NCBI RefSeq assembly: GCF_900188455.1
Contig: NZ_FZOL01000026.1
Coordinates: 1-64,000, forward strand
Length of the DNA stretch: 64,000 bases
Source of the DNA: Pseudomonas japonica
GTDB lineage: Bacteria; Pseudomonadota; Gammaproteobacteria; Pseudomonadales; Pseudomonadaceae
Reading direction: 5' to 3'
Part shown: positions 43,457 to 52,211 of the stretch, one piece after another
Layout: every line of letters begins with the position of its first letter
Numbering within the stretch: the first letter of the stretch is position 1
Made by a program: the position numbers and the translations under genes
Notes under the pieces: generated by a model
Seen by the model: only the letters and a program-made list of their open reading frames with translations
Database searches by the model: none
What the model was told of the DNA's origin: nothing

Positions 43457-44257
43457 ATGACTGCCGTATCCGTTCTGCCCGTTTCCTCCGATCCTGCCAG
43501 CGTGCGCCAGCGGGTCAGCGCCGAAGAATGGGAGGTGCGGGTCAAGCTCGCCGCCGCCTACCGCCTGGCCGCGCTGTTTCGCTGGACCGACCATATCTAC
43601 ACGCACTTCTCGGCGCGGGTGCCGGGGCCGGACGAGCATTTCCTGATCAATGCCTACGGCCTGCTGTTCGATGAAATCAGCGCCTCCAACCTGGTCAAGG
43701 TGGATGTCGACGGGACCCTCATCGACGACCCGCTGGGGCTGGGCATCAACCAGGCCGGCTACGTCATCCACAGCGCCATCCACCGCGCCCGCCCGGACCT
43801 CAAGGCGGTGCTGCACACCCACACCCGCGACGGCGCGGCGGTGTCGGCGCAGCGCGATGGCCTGCTGCCGCTGTCGCAGCATGCGCTGGCCTACTACAGC
43901 CGGGTTGTCTATCACACCTACGAGGGGGTGGCGCTGGACCTGGATGAACAGCAGCGCCTGGTCGCCCACCTGGGCGACAGCAATATCCTGATCCTGCGCA
44001 ATCACGGGCTGCTGACCGGCGGCAGCAGTGTCGAGCATGCCTTCCGCGAGCTGCATGGACTGGAGCGGGCCTGCAATATCCAGATCGCCGCGCAGGCCGG
44101 GGGCAATGCCGACCTGCTGTTCGCGCCGGAGGCGGCGATCGAGAAAGTGAAGCAGCAGAGCGCGGCCTTCCTCGATGGCAACAATCCGGGGATCCAGCGG
44201 CATTGGGATGCGCTGATCCGCCAGCTGGACCGGGAGGGGGATGACTACAAGCAGTGA
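43457..44257 (+). CDS. Class II aldolase/adducin family protein
   Basis: This 266-aa protein shows the zinc-site His residues: H-x-H in VLHTHTRDG and the His of ILRNHGLLTGG, with Asn/Ser of the N-terminal HFSARVPG loop. Class II aldolases of this type cleave or decarboxylate sugar-acid phosphates or act as epimerases. GGGGAG 7 bp upstream fixes the ATG at 43457. It is the third gene of the operon after the flavoprotein and hydroxyacid dehydrogenase, before a REP pair and a TonB receptor gene. Substrate unknown. Confidence 0.87.
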   Translation: MTAVSVLPVSSDPASVRQRVSAEEWEVRVKLAAAYRLAALFRWTDHIYTHFSARVPGPDEHFLINAYGLLFDEISASNLVKVDVDGTLIDDPLGLGINQAGYVIHSAIHRARPDLKAVLHTHTRDGAAVSAQRDGLLPLSQHALAYYSRVVYHTYEGVALDLDEQQRLVAHLGDSNILILRNHGLLTGGSSVEHAFRELHGLERACNIQIAAQAGGNADLLFAPEAAIEKVKQQSAAFLDGNNPGIQRHWDALIRQLDREGDDYKQ

Positions 44258-44266
44258 TGTGCAAGG

Positions 44267-44366
44267 GGACCGCTTTGCGGTCCTTCGCGGGCAAGCCACG
44301 CTCCTACGGGATACGCGCTCTCCTCGTAGGAGCGTGGCTTGCCCGCGAAGGCCTGCAAAGCAGGCC
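44267..44366. repeat. BIME: inverted REP pair
   Basis: GGGCAAGCCACGCTCCTAC and GTAGGAGCGTGGCTTGCCC face each other with 18 bp between. Outer arms CCGCTTTGCGGTCC and GGCCTGCAAAGCAGGCC form further hairpins. It separates the aldolase gene from the receptor gene and may attenuate read-through. Confidence 0.8.
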
Positions 44367-44420
44367 CAGATGACTACCGCCCCCACCCAGGGAGGCCCCC
44401 AGAACAGCCGGAAACCGATC

Positions 44421-46568
44421 ATGCCCAGACCCGCCTTGCGCCACGCCCTCCCTCCGTTGTTGCTGTCCTTGCCCCTGACCACCCTCGCCGCCGCCGAGCC
44501 ACCCAGGGAAGACCGCCTGCCCAGCGTCACCGTCACCGCCGAGCACCGTCAGGAAGACCTGCAGAAAGCCCCGCTGGCGATCAGCGCCTTCGACGAAAAC
44601 ACCCTGCGCGACCAGCAGATCAACAACATCCGCGACCTCTCCGGGCGCGTGCCCAACCTGACCCTCAGCCGCCAGTCGATCTCCTACAGCGCGCAGACCT
44701 ACGGCATCCGTGGCATCGGCGAGACCGACCCGATCCAGGAAGCGGCGGTGGCGGTGTACGCCGACGACCTGTACATCCCGCGGGCGATTTCCTCGATGCT
44801 CGACTTCAACGATGTCGAGCGCGTCGAGGTCCTGCGCGGCCCGCAAGGCACCCTGTACGGGCGCAACAGCGCCGCCGGGGCGATCCGCGTGATCACCCGC
44901 GACCCGGACCAGAAGACCCGCGCCTTCGTCGAACTCGGCGCCGGCAACTACGACGCCCGCAACGGCCGCCTGCTGGTCAGCGGACCGCTGGTGGACGACA
45001 CCCTGTTCGCCAGCTTCTCGGCCCTGCGCCTGAGCCGCGACGGCACGGTGTACAACCGCACCCGCCACAAGGACGTCAACAGCGTCGATATCCAGTCCTA
45101 TCGCGGCAAGCTGCGCCTGGCCCCGGTGGACTCGGCGTGGGACACCCAGTTGACCCTGGCCGGCACCTTCGACCGCGGCGACACCACCAGCTACACCCCG
45201 TTCGACCCGGCCAACAGCCACTTCGACAAGTTCAAGACCTACAGCAGCCTCAACCCGAAGAACCGCCTCGACCAGGGCAGCGCGGTGCTGCGTTCGATCT
45301 ACCACTTCGACGACCAGCTGAGCTTCAAATCGGTCACCGGCTGGTCGGCGTTCGACCAGCCGGTGAACTACGACAACTCCGGCGAAGCCAACGTCGGCAA
45401 CGCCGCGCCCACGCAGAACAACCTGATCCGCTACAAGCAGCGCTACGCCACCCAGGAATTCCAGCTCAACGGCGACTACGAGCGCCTCGACTTCACCCTC
45501 GGCGCTTACCTGTACAAGGAGCGTTTCCGCGCCGAGCGCGACAGCCTCACCTATTCGGTGGCGGCCGACCGGGTCAATGCCAGCGGCCAGTACAGCACCA
45601 CCGACACCGAGAGCTACGCGCTGTATGGCCAGGGCACCTACAAGCTGACCTCGCGCCTGTCGCTGACCGCCGGCCTGCGCTACACCGCCGAACACAAGAA
45701 CTTCGACTACAACAACTACCGGATCACCACCGCGCGGCAGATCACCGGCCTCAACTTCAGCGCCGAGACCAGCGAAAGCTGGGCCTCGTTCAGCCCCAAG
45801 CTGGGCCTGGAATATGCCTGGAGCGACGAGTTGATCCAGTACGGCTACGTGGCCAAGGGCTTCAAGGCCGGCGGCTTCGACAACCGCGCGCCGACCCGCC
45901 TGGCCGCCCTGCAGGGCTTCGACCCGGAAAACGTCATCACCTACGAGACCGGGCTCAAGGGCGACTATCTCGGCGGACGTCTGCGCAGCAACATGGCGGT
46001 GTTCTACAACGACTACAAGGACCTGCAGACCAACGCCTGGGACCCGGCGATCAGCGCCAACCTGCGCACCAACGTCGGCAGCGCGCACAGCTACGGGGTG
46101 GAACTGGAGAATACCGCCCTGCTCAGCCGCGACCTGACCCTCAGTGCCAATCTCGGCTACCTCGAAGCACAGTACGACGACTTCAAGAACGCCGCGGGAC
46201 CGGGGGTGGACGCCGATGGCAACCGGATGGTCTTCGCCCCGCGCTGGAACCTGGCGCTGGGCCTGAACTGGACCGTCCCGGTGGACCTGCCGGGGGCACT
46301 GGTGGCGGGCACCGACTGGCAGTTCCAGACCCGGTCCTATGCCAATGCGGTGAACGGGGAAATCTACGAAGTGCCGCAACAGAGCTTCTGGAACGCCAAC
46401 ACCAGCTACAGCAGCGGCGATGGTCACTGGACCACCACCCTGGCGGTGAAGAACCTGCTCAATCGGGCCTATCCGCAGAGCATCGCCTACTCGGCGGCGA
46501 GCAGCACCGCGTATTACTCGGTGAACGATCCGAGGACCATTACCTTGAGCGTGCGGTATGACCTGTGA
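44421..46568 (+). CDS. TonB-dependent outer-membrane receptor
   Basis: This 715-aa receptor has a signal peptide (RHALPPLLLSLPLTTLAAA), an N-terminal TonB-box-like LPSVTVTAEHR, a plug (AISAFDENTLRDQQINNIRD, GIRGIG, VERVEVLRGPQGTLYGRNSA) and a 22-strand-type barrel ending VRYDL. There is no STN signalling domain, unlike the receptor at 35363. The start at 44421 is preferred over ATG 44370 or the GC-rich upstream frame since it begins the signal peptide directly. It follows an organosulfur-type operon and could import a sulfur or sugar-acid compound; a ferric ligand is not excluded. Confidence 0.9.
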   Translation: MPRPALRHALPPLLLSLPLTTLAAAEPPREDRLPSVTVTAEHRQEDLQKAPLAISAFDENTLRDQQINNIRDLSGRVPNLTLSRQSISYSAQTYGIRGIGETDPIQEAAVAVYADDLYIPRAISSMLDFNDVERVEVLRGPQGTLYGRNSAAGAIRVITRDPDQKTRAFVELGAGNYDARNGRLLVSGPLVDDTLFASFSALRLSRDGTVYNRTRHKDVNSVDIQSYRGKLRLAPVDSAWDTQLTLAGTFDRGDTTSYTPFDPANSHFDKFKTYSSLNPKNRLDQGSAVLRSIYHFDDQLSFKSVTGWSAFDQPVNYDNSGEANVGNAAPTQNNLIRYKQRYATQEFQLNGDYERLDFTLGAYLYKERFRAERDSLTYSVAADRVNASGQYSTTDTESYALYGQGTYKLTSRLSLTAGLRYTAEHKNFDYNNYRITTARQITGLNFSAETSESWASFSPKLGLEYAWSDELIQYGYVAKGFKAGGFDNRAPTRLAALQGFDPENVITYETGLKGDYLGGRLRSNMAVFYNDYKDLQTNAWDPAISANLRTNVGSAHSYGVELENTALLSRDLTLSANLGYLEAQYDDFKNAAGPGVDADGNRMVFAPRWNLALGLNWTVPVDLPGALVAGTDWQFQTRSYANAVNGEIYEVPQQSFWNANTSYSSGDGHWTTTLAVKNLLNRAYPQSIAYSAASSTAYYSVNDPRTITLSVRYDL

Positions 46569-46573
46569 ATGAA

Positions 46574-46599
46574 AAAGGGCCTGCGGATGCAGGCCCTTT
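46574..46599. terminator. Bidirectional Rho-independent terminator
   Basis: AAAGGGCCTGC (46574-46584) and GCAGGCCCTTT (46589-46599) form a perfect 11-bp stem with a 4-nt loop. It lies 6 bp after the receptor stop and 6 bp from the convergent small gene, so it ends both messages. Confidence 0.8.
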
Positions 46600-46604
46600 G
46601 CGGA

Positions 46605-46784
46605 TCAGGAGTCGCGCTTGCTCGACTCGGCTTTCTTGTCGGCGACCGCCTGTTGCGGTGCCTCTTTTTGTGCCTGCTGGAATTGCGCGTGCCATTCGTT
46701 GACCCGGTCGCTGCCGCCTTCGGCATGGGCCAGGACCGGCAGGGCAAAGAGGATGGACAGGGTTGCGGCTTTGAGAACGGACAT
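46605..46784 (-). CDS. Small exported hypothetical protein
   Basis: This 59-aa protein begins MSVLKAATLSILFALPVLAH, a short signal peptide (cleavage likely after HAEG or LAHA), followed by a hydrophilic tail GGSDRVNEWHAQFQQAQ and a Lys/Ser-rich end. The frame is shorter than usual gene-finding limits. AAGG lies about 9 bp upstream and a perfect terminator lies just past the stop, which supports a real gene. No family is recognised. Confidence 0.55.
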   Translation of the reverse strand: MSVLKAATLSILFALPVLAHAEGGSDRVNEWHAQFQQAQKEAPQQAVADKKAESSKRDS

Positions 46785-46884
46785 GTGGGAAAACCTTTGC
46801 GTGGATAACGATAATCAGTTGCCCGCGCATTGTCCGAAGCCGTGATTAACCGGGAATTAAGTCCCGGATCTTCATTGATCTTCC

Positions 46885-46972
46885 GGGCCTCATCGCGGGC
46901 AACGCCCGCTCCCACAAGATTCGGCGGCGCCGCCGAACCTTGTGGGAGCGGGCGTTGCCCGCGATGAGGCCC
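46885..46972. repeat. BIME forming an 88-bp near-perfect palindrome
   Basis: The 34-bp arms 46885-46918 and 46939-46972 are exact reverse complements (inner end CGGGCAACGCCCGCTCCCAC and its mirror), and the 20-bp centre is itself a palindrome around GGCGGCGCCGCC. The structure could extrude as a cruciform and is a strong pause site between the small exported gene and the polyamine operon. Confidence 0.8.
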
Positions 46973-46995
46973 TCAAGAACAACGAAGATCCCCAG

Positions 46996-48120
46996 TCAGA
47001 CCCAAGGCAACTGATGCGTCACACAGTGAATCCCACCACCACCCGCCGCGATCGCATCGATATCCAGCGCCACGATCTCCCTGTCCGGATACAGCTCTTC
47101 AAGTAGATCCCTGGCCTTGCGGTCCGCCTCTGCATCACCGAACTGCGGCATGATCACCGCGCCATTGATCACGAAGTAGTTGATATACCCCGCGGCAAAA
47201 TCCGGGTTGTCGCGATTGAACCTGCTGCGCCGCGGCTTCAACGGCGGCGACAGCACATGCACCTTCAACCTGCGCCCATCGGCATCGGTGGCGTTGCGCA
47301 GGATCTCCAGATGCCGCTGCGTCACCGCGTGGTCATAGGAGTCCGGATCGGTATCCAGGTTGGCCACCACCACCCCGGGACTGACGAAGCGCGCATAGAA
47401 ATCCACATGGGCATCGGTGATGTCCTTGCCGCGAATCCCCGGCAGCCAGATGATCTTGCGCAACCCCAGACAAGCCTTCAGTTCCTCCTCCACCTCGGCC
47501 CGGGTCCAGTCGGGATTGCGGTTGCCATTGACCCAGCAGCTCTCGGTCATGATCCCGGTACCGTGCCCGTCCACCTCGATGCCGCCGCCCTCGCCCACCA
47601 GCTCGCTGCGCAGGTAACGCGCACCGACGTCGCGAGCCATGAACGCGGCGACCCGGGCATCCTTCCCATGCTGCTGTTTGCCGCCCCAGCCATTGAAATT
47701 GAAGTCCAGCGCGGTCAGGCCGCCGTCCTCGGTGGTAAGGAAGTTGGCGCCGATATCGCGCATCCAGATATCGTCCAGCGCGGTCTCCAGGAAGCGCACA
47801 TTGGCGCCACCGCACAGCTCCTCGGCCAGCTCGCGCTCGTCGCTGCGGCACAGCACGGTGACCGGCTGGAACCGGGCGATCGCGCGGGCGATCCGGCCAA
47901 GCGCCTCCTGCACATCACCGGTGAAGTCCTCCCAGATCGCCTCCTGGGCGCCGAAGGCGATCCAGGCATGACGCTGGCGTTCGCCCTCGTCGGGCATGAA
48001 CCAGTCGTCCTCGTCGGCGGCGAAGACGCGCAAGGGGTTCAGCCCGGCACTGGCGATCAGGCCCAGGCTGCTGGCGATGGAAAGCTGCCGGATGAAGTGG
48101 CGGCGGGTCGGCATGGTCAT
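46996..48120 (-). CDS. Tat-exported agmatine-deiminase-family protein
   Basis: This 374-aa guanidine-modifying (agmatine deiminase/PAD) enzyme has a twin-arginine signal (TRRHFIRQLSIASSLGLIAS). The catalytic Cys is in GGGGIHCVTHQLPWV near the C terminus; LDDIWMRDIGANF carries the first Asp and DAHVDFYARF the His-Asp pair. Cytosolic AguA lacks a signal, so this paralog would act on agmatine or a related guanidine in the periplasm. It is the last gene of a four-gene minus-strand operon (aguA, aguB, polyamine-binding protein, this gene), 15 bp after its neighbour. Confidence 0.87.
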   Translation of the reverse strand: MTMPTRRHFIRQLSIASSLGLIASAGLNPLRVFAADEDDWFMPDEGERQRHAWIAFGAQEAIWEDFTGDVQEALGRIARAIARFQPVTVLCRSDERELAEELCGGANVRFLETALDDIWMRDIGANFLTTEDGGLTALDFNFNGWGGKQQHGKDARVAAFMARDVGARYLRSELVGEGGGIEVDGHGTGIMTESCWVNGNRNPDWTRAEVEEELKACLGLRKIIWLPGIRGKDITDAHVDFYARFVSPGVVVANLDTDPDSYDHAVTQRHLEILRNATDADGRRLKVHVLSPPLKPRRSRFNRDNPDFAAGYINYFVINGAVIMPQFGDAEADRKARDLLEELYPDREIVALDIDAIAAGGGGIHCVTHQLPWV

Positions 48121-48135
48121 TTCACTCTTTCAGGG

Positions 48136-49230
48136 TCAACTGGCTGTCTTGAACTTGGTCCAGGCACGCATTCGCGCGCGCATGGCCGATTGCGGGATGT
48201 CCTTGCCCGGAATCAGACGCTGGAAGGCGCCCTCATCAGGATAGATATCCGGGTTGTCACGCATCGCCGGATCGACCTGCGGTCGCGCTTTGGCGCTGGA
48301 GGTCGGGTAGCCGGTGAAGTTGCTGATGGCCGCCATGTTCTCCGGACGCATGACGAAATTGATGAAGGCATAGGCGTATTCAGGGTGCTTGGCATCCACC
48401 GGAATCGCCATGTTGTCCATCCACACCGTGGTGCCCTCGCGAGGGATGCGGTACTGGAAGCGCACCGGCTTGCCAGCGGCATCGGCGGTGCGCTGGGACT
48501 GGGTCATGTCGCCGCTGTAACCGAGGGACAGGCACAGGTTGCCGTTGACCAGATCGGTGACCGGCTGCGACTGGAACTTGCGGATATACGGCCGCACCTT
48601 CATCAGCAGTTCGCTGGCCGCGGCCAGGTCTTCGGGCTTGGCGCTGCGCGGCTCGCGACCGAGGTAGTTGAGGGCCACCGCCAGGACCTCGTCCGGCGAG
48701 TCGATCATCGAGATCCCGCAGTCGGCGAACTTCGCCGCCAGCTCCGGCTTGAACAGCAGGTCGAGGCTGTTCACCGGGGCGTCCGGCAGGCGCTTGCGGA
48801 TCTGCTCTTCGTTGTAGGTCAGGCCGATGCTGCCCCAGGTATAGGGCACGGTGGCCGCCGCCGAATGCGGGTAGTGCTCGCGCAGGCGCTGCAACCCCGG
48901 TTCGATATCCGCCAGGGCGGCAAGCTTCGCCGGATCCAGCTTCTGCAGGCTGCCGGCGCGCATCAGGCGCTCGGCCACGGTGTCGCCGGGAAAGATCAGG
49001 TCGTAGCCGCTGCCGGAGGTCATCAGCTTGGCCTCCAGCACCTCGCTGCTGTCCATCACGTCGTAGATCACCTTGATCCCGGTTTCCGCGGTGAAGCGCG
49101 CCAGGGTGTCCTCGGCGAAATAGTCGGCCCAGTTGTACAGCCGCAGGGTGCGGTCCTGGTCGTCGCCATGGGCCAGGCCCTGGGTCAGGCACAGCGCCAG
49201 GCCCAGCAGCGTCAGCATGCGTGGTTTCAT
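48136..49230 (-). CDS. Polyamine ABC-transporter substrate-binding protein (SpuD/PotF-like)
   Basis: This 364-aa periplasmic protein has a signal peptide (MLTLLGLALCLTQGLAHG) and a PotF/SpuD opening LRLYNWADYFAEDTLARFTA, with ligand-pocket motifs DSSEVLEAKLMTSGSGYDLI, TWGSIGLTYNE and LCLSLGYSGDM. It binds putrescine or spermidine-like cations, or agmatine here. No permease or ATPase genes are adjacent, so it must use an importer encoded elsewhere. It starts 1 bp after the aguB stop, so the two are cotranscribed. Confidence 0.88.
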   Translation of the reverse strand: MKPRMLTLLGLALCLTQGLAHGDDQDRTLRLYNWADYFAEDTLARFTAETGIKVIYDVMDSSEVLEAKLMTSGSGYDLIFPGDTVAERLMRAGSLQKLDPAKLAALADIEPGLQRLREHYPHSAAATVPYTWGSIGLTYNEEQIRKRLPDAPVNSLDLLFKPELAAKFADCGISMIDSPDEVLAVALNYLGREPRSAKPEDLAAASELLMKVRPYIRKFQSQPVTDLVNGNLCLSLGYSGDMTQSQRTADAAGKPVRFQYRIPREGTTVWMDNMAIPVDAKHPEYAYAFINFVMRPENMAAISNFTGYPTSSAKARPQVDPAMRDNPDIYPDEGAFQRLIPGKDIPQSAMRARMRAWTKFKTAS

Positions 49231-49231
49231 C

Positions 49232-50140
49232 TCACACCTCCCGGCCCGTGCGCCAGATGCTGGTGGACCCGCCGTCCAGGCTGAGCAGCGTGCGGTACAT
49301 TTCCGGCCGGCGGTCGCGGAAGATGCCCCAGGTCAGGCGTTCCTCGCGCATCGCCGCGAGATCGAGGGTGTGCATCAGCACGCCGGGAGTCTCGCGGTCG
49401 GCTTCGGCGAGCAGCTTGCCCTTGTGGTCGCTGATGAATGACGAGCCGTAGAAATCCATGTGCAATTCAGGATCGCCCGTGGCTACCTCGCGGCCGATGC
49501 GGTTGGCCGCCACCACCGGCAGCAGGTTGGCCGCGGCGTGACCGCGCATGGTCATCTGCCAGTGGTCGCGGGAGTCGAACGCCGCCGCGCCGGGCTCGGA
49601 GCCGATCGCGGTGGGGAACAGCAGCACCTCGGCGCCCATCAGCGCCAGGCAGCGCGCGGTCTCCGGGAACCACTGGTCCCAGCAGATACCGATGCCGAGG
49701 CGGCCGAAGGCGGTGTCCCAGACGCGGAAGCCGGTATCGCCGGGGCTGAAGTACTCCTTCTCCTGATAACCGATGGCGTTGGGGATGTGGGTCTTGCGGT
49801 AGACCCCGAGCAGACGGCCGTCGGCATCGGCGACGCTGAGGGAGTTGAAGTAGGCGTTGCCGGCCTTCTCGTACCAGCTCAGCGGCAGCACCACGCCCAG
49901 CTCCCGGGCCAGCGCGGCGAAGCGCTGGAGCACGCGGCTGCGCGGGTATTCCTCGGCCAGGGCGAGGTGCTTGTGGTCCTGCTCGATGCAGAAATACGGG
50001 GTGGCGAACAGCTCCTGCAGGAGGATCACCTGGGCACCCTGGGCGGCGGCATCGCGGACCAGTTGCTCGGCGCGGTCGAGGTTGTCGCCGAGGTTCCAGC
50101 TGCACGGCATCTGGGTCGTGGCGACGGTGAGGAAAGTCAT
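49232..50140 (-). CDS. aguB: N-carbamoylputrescine amidase
   Basis: This 302-aa nitrilase-superfamily amidase has the Glu-Lys-Cys triad in LLQELFATPYF, YRKTHIPNAIGYQEK and GICWDQWFPETAR. The last motif, WDQW, and FCIEQD are characteristic of N-carbamoylputrescine amidases. It hydrolyses N-carbamoylputrescine, the product of agmatine deiminase, to putrescine, CO2 and ammonia in the cytoplasm. It lies 12 bp downstream of aguA in the same operon. Confidence 0.93.
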   Translation of the reverse strand: MTFLTVATTQMPCSWNLGDNLDRAEQLVRDAAAQGAQVILLQELFATPYFCIEQDHKHLALAEEYPRSRVLQRFAALARELGVVLPLSWYEKAGNAYFNSLSVADADGRLLGVYRKTHIPNAIGYQEKEYFSPGDTGFRVWDTAFGRLGIGICWDQWFPETARCLALMGAEVLLFPTAIGSEPGAAAFDSRDHWQMTMRGHAAANLLPVVAANRIGREVATGDPELHMDFYGSSFISDHKGKLLAEADRETPGVLMHTLDLAAMREERLTWGIFRDRRPEMYRTLLSLDGGSTSIWRTGREV

Positions 50141-50152
50141 GGCGCTCGCTCC

Positions 50153-51205
50153 TTATTCCTGCACAGGCCAGGCTGGTTGCTGCTGGGTGATGCAATGCAC
50201 CCCGCCGCCGCCGTGGGCCAGATGGTTGATCCGCACCGGTACCACTTCGCGCTCGGGGAACGCGGCGGCCAGCACCCGGGCGGCTTCGGCGTCGGCCTCG
50301 ATACCGTAGGCCGGCATGATGATCGCACCGTTGGCGATGTAGAAATTGGTGTACGAGGCGCAGAACACCTCGGCCTCGGGGTCCACCGCGGCGCTGGCTT
50401 CGTACAGGTCGATCAGCTCGAAGGCGCGACCCTGGGCATCGCGGGCCAGCTCCAGGGCGCGGCGGTTCTCGCGCACCACTTCGGCATAGACCGAGGTCTT
50501 CTCGTGGGTCGCGTCCACCAGCAGCACGCCGGGACGGGCGAAGGCGCAGACGCCATCGACATGGCCGTCGGTCATGTCGCCGGTGACGTACTGCGGATCG
50601 CCGGGCAGCCAGATGGTCTTGGTCACGCCCAGCAGACGCGCGAAGATCTCCTCCGCCTCGGCCTTGTCCAGGCCCGGGTTGCGGTTGGGGTTGAGCAGCA
50701 CCGATTCGGTGGTGATCAGGGTGCCTTCGCCATCGACGTGAATCGCCCCGCCTTCATTGGCCAGCCAGGTGCCGAAGCAGTCCGCGCCGAGCCGGTTGAG
50801 CACGCGCCGGGCCAGGCTTTCGTCCAGGCCGTGGGCCGACTTGCCGCCCCAGGCATTGAAGCGCCAGCTGACCCCGGCCAGGCCGTGCTGTGGATGGCAG
50901 ACGAAGCTCGGGCCGGAATCGCGACACCAGCTGTCGTCCACCGCCAGCTCGATCAGCTCGACATTGGCCCCGCACAGATCGGCGGCGCTGGCCCGGGCGC
51001 CCGGATGAACCACCAGTTTCACCGGCTCGAAGCGGGCGATGGCATTGACCACCCGGGCGAAGTCGGCCTGCACCTCTTCCAGGCGCACGGTCCAGGTGCT
51101 CTCCCAGAGCGCCCGGTTGTGTGGCCAGACCATCCAGGTCGCCGCATGAGGGGCCCACTCAGCGGGCATCCTCCAGCCGTTGCTGCGTTCGCCGTTGCTC
51201 TGCAT
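50153..51205 (-). CDS. aguA: Agmatine deiminase
   Basis: This 350-aa cytosolic guanidine-modifying enzyme has GWRMPAEWAPHAATWMVWPH at its N terminus, VDDSWCRDSGPSFV with the first Asp, DGHVDGVCAFARPG with His-Asp and the C-terminal GGGGVHCITQQQPAW with the nucleophile Cys. It converts agmatine to N-carbamoylputrescine. ATG 51205 with AAGGTGG upstream is preferred over the GTG at 51217. It is the first gene of the operon and is divergent from a LysR regulator. The intergenic gap contains the palindrome CCGCGATCGCGG (51248-51259). Confidence 0.95.
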   Translation of the reverse strand: MQSNGERSNGWRMPAEWAPHAATWMVWPHNRALWESTWTVRLEEVQADFARVVNAIARFEPVKLVVHPGARASAADLCGANVELIELAVDDSWCRDSGPSFVCHPQHGLAGVSWRFNAWGGKSAHGLDESLARRVLNRLGADCFGTWLANEGGAIHVDGEGTLITTESVLLNPNRNPGLDKAEAEEIFARLLGVTKTIWLPGDPQYVTGDMTDGHVDGVCAFARPGVLLVDATHEKTSVYAEVVRENRRALELARDAQGRAFELIDLYEASAAVDPEAEVFCASYTNFYIANGAIIMPAYGIEADAEAARVLAAAFPEREVVPVRINHLAHGGGGVHCITQQQPAWPVQE

Positions 51206-51247
51206 GTTCGCATCCACCTTCAGTTAAGTATTTTTTATTACTGAAAA

Positions 51248-51259
51248 CCGCGATCGCGG
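51248..51259. promoter_or_regulatory. 12-bp palindrome between aguA and the LysR gene
   Basis: CCGCGATCGCGG is a perfect palindrome in the 136-bp divergent promoter region. It is a candidate operator for the adjacent LysR regulator, though LysR sites typically read T-N11-A. Confidence 0.3.
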
Positions 51260-51341
51260 AATGGATGTCATGCTATGTCCCATCCTGATGCACGACAAAC
51301 GATGGATTTAGCCGACAACTGATTAGCGAGACTTATCGATC

Positions 51342-52211
51342 ATGCTAAAACACTGGCCACCTCTCAACGCCCTGCGCGGCTTCGAAGCCGCCGCCCGCCT
51401 GGGCAGCTTCCACAAGGCCGCCGAGGAACTGCACCTGACCCAGTCGGCGATCAGCCAGCAGATCCGCAGCCTGGAAACCTTTCTCGAACAGCCGCTGTTC
51501 CATCGTAGTGGACGCAGCGTCAGCCTCACCGACGCCGGGTACGACCTGCATGCCACCACCCAGGCCATGCTGCAGCACCTGTCGGTGGGCATCCGTCGCC
51601 TGGACCAGTACCGCAAGCCCAACCAGTTGGTGGTCAACACCACCCCGGCGTTCGCCCGTCACTGGCTGCTGCCGCGCCTGGGCGATTTCCACCGCCAGCA
51701 CCCGGAGGTGGATCTGTGGCTGTTCACCACCTTCGAGGTGCCGGACATGGCCACCCAGACCGTCGACCTGAGCCTGCGCGACGACCTCGAACCGCAGGCC
51801 GAATGCAGCCACCAGGTGCTGTTCGAGGATCGCCTCTACCCCGCCTGCCACCCCGACCTGCTGGCGCAGCCGGCCGCGCAGCGCACCACCCTGCACGGCG
51901 AGCGGGAGATGGACTGGAGTCGCTGGTCGGTGCTGGGCGGCGAGGATGTCGGGCAGCGCACCCACGGGCTGAACTTCTCCGACCCGGGGTTGCTGCTGGA
52001 TGCCGCGTGCGAAGGGCACGGGGTGGCCCTGGTCAGCCAGTTGCTGGCCGCGCGGGCCGAGGAAAAAGGCCTGTTGCGCGCGCTGAGCGAGCGCCGGGTG
52101 GCGGGCCCGGAATGGGCGTGCCTGGTGCATCAGGACAGCGAGAAAAGTCCGTTGACCCGCTCGTTCATGGGCTGGGTGCGCGAGGCGCTGGCGGTTCAGC
52201 GCTGCGCATAG
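51342..52211 (+). CDS. LysR-type regulator of the agmatine operon
   Basis: This 289-aa protein has a winged HTH (LNALRGFEAAARLGSFHKAA, then EELHLTQSAISQQIRSLETF) and a LysR effector domain with PRLGDFHRQHPEVDLWLF, of the GcvA-like subclass (opening PPLNALRGFEAAARLGSF). It is divergent from aguA and its product is the obvious candidate to control the operon, perhaps sensing agmatine or N-carbamoylputrescine. Its 3' end overlaps the convergent CPBP gene by 16 bp. Confidence 0.9.
   Translation: MLKHWPPLNALRGFEAAARLGSFHKAAEELHLTQSAISQQIRSLETFLEQPLFHRSGRSVSLTDAGYDLHATTQAMLQHLSVGIRRLDQYRKPNQLVVNTTPAFARHWLLPRLGDFHRQHPEVDLWLFTTFEVPDMATQTVDLSLRDDLEPQAECSHQVLFEDRLYPACHPDLLAQPAAQRTTLHGEREMDWSRWSVLGGEDVGQRTHGLNFSDPGLLLDAACEGHGVALVSQLLAARAEEKGLLRALSERRVAGPEWACLVHQDSEKSPLTRSFMGWVREALAVQRCA

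Noticed and set aside
44304..46427. 707-aa antisense frame over the second TonB receptor
   Set aside because: Shadow of the receptor coding sequence with repetitive Val/Ala/Gly/Gln composition.
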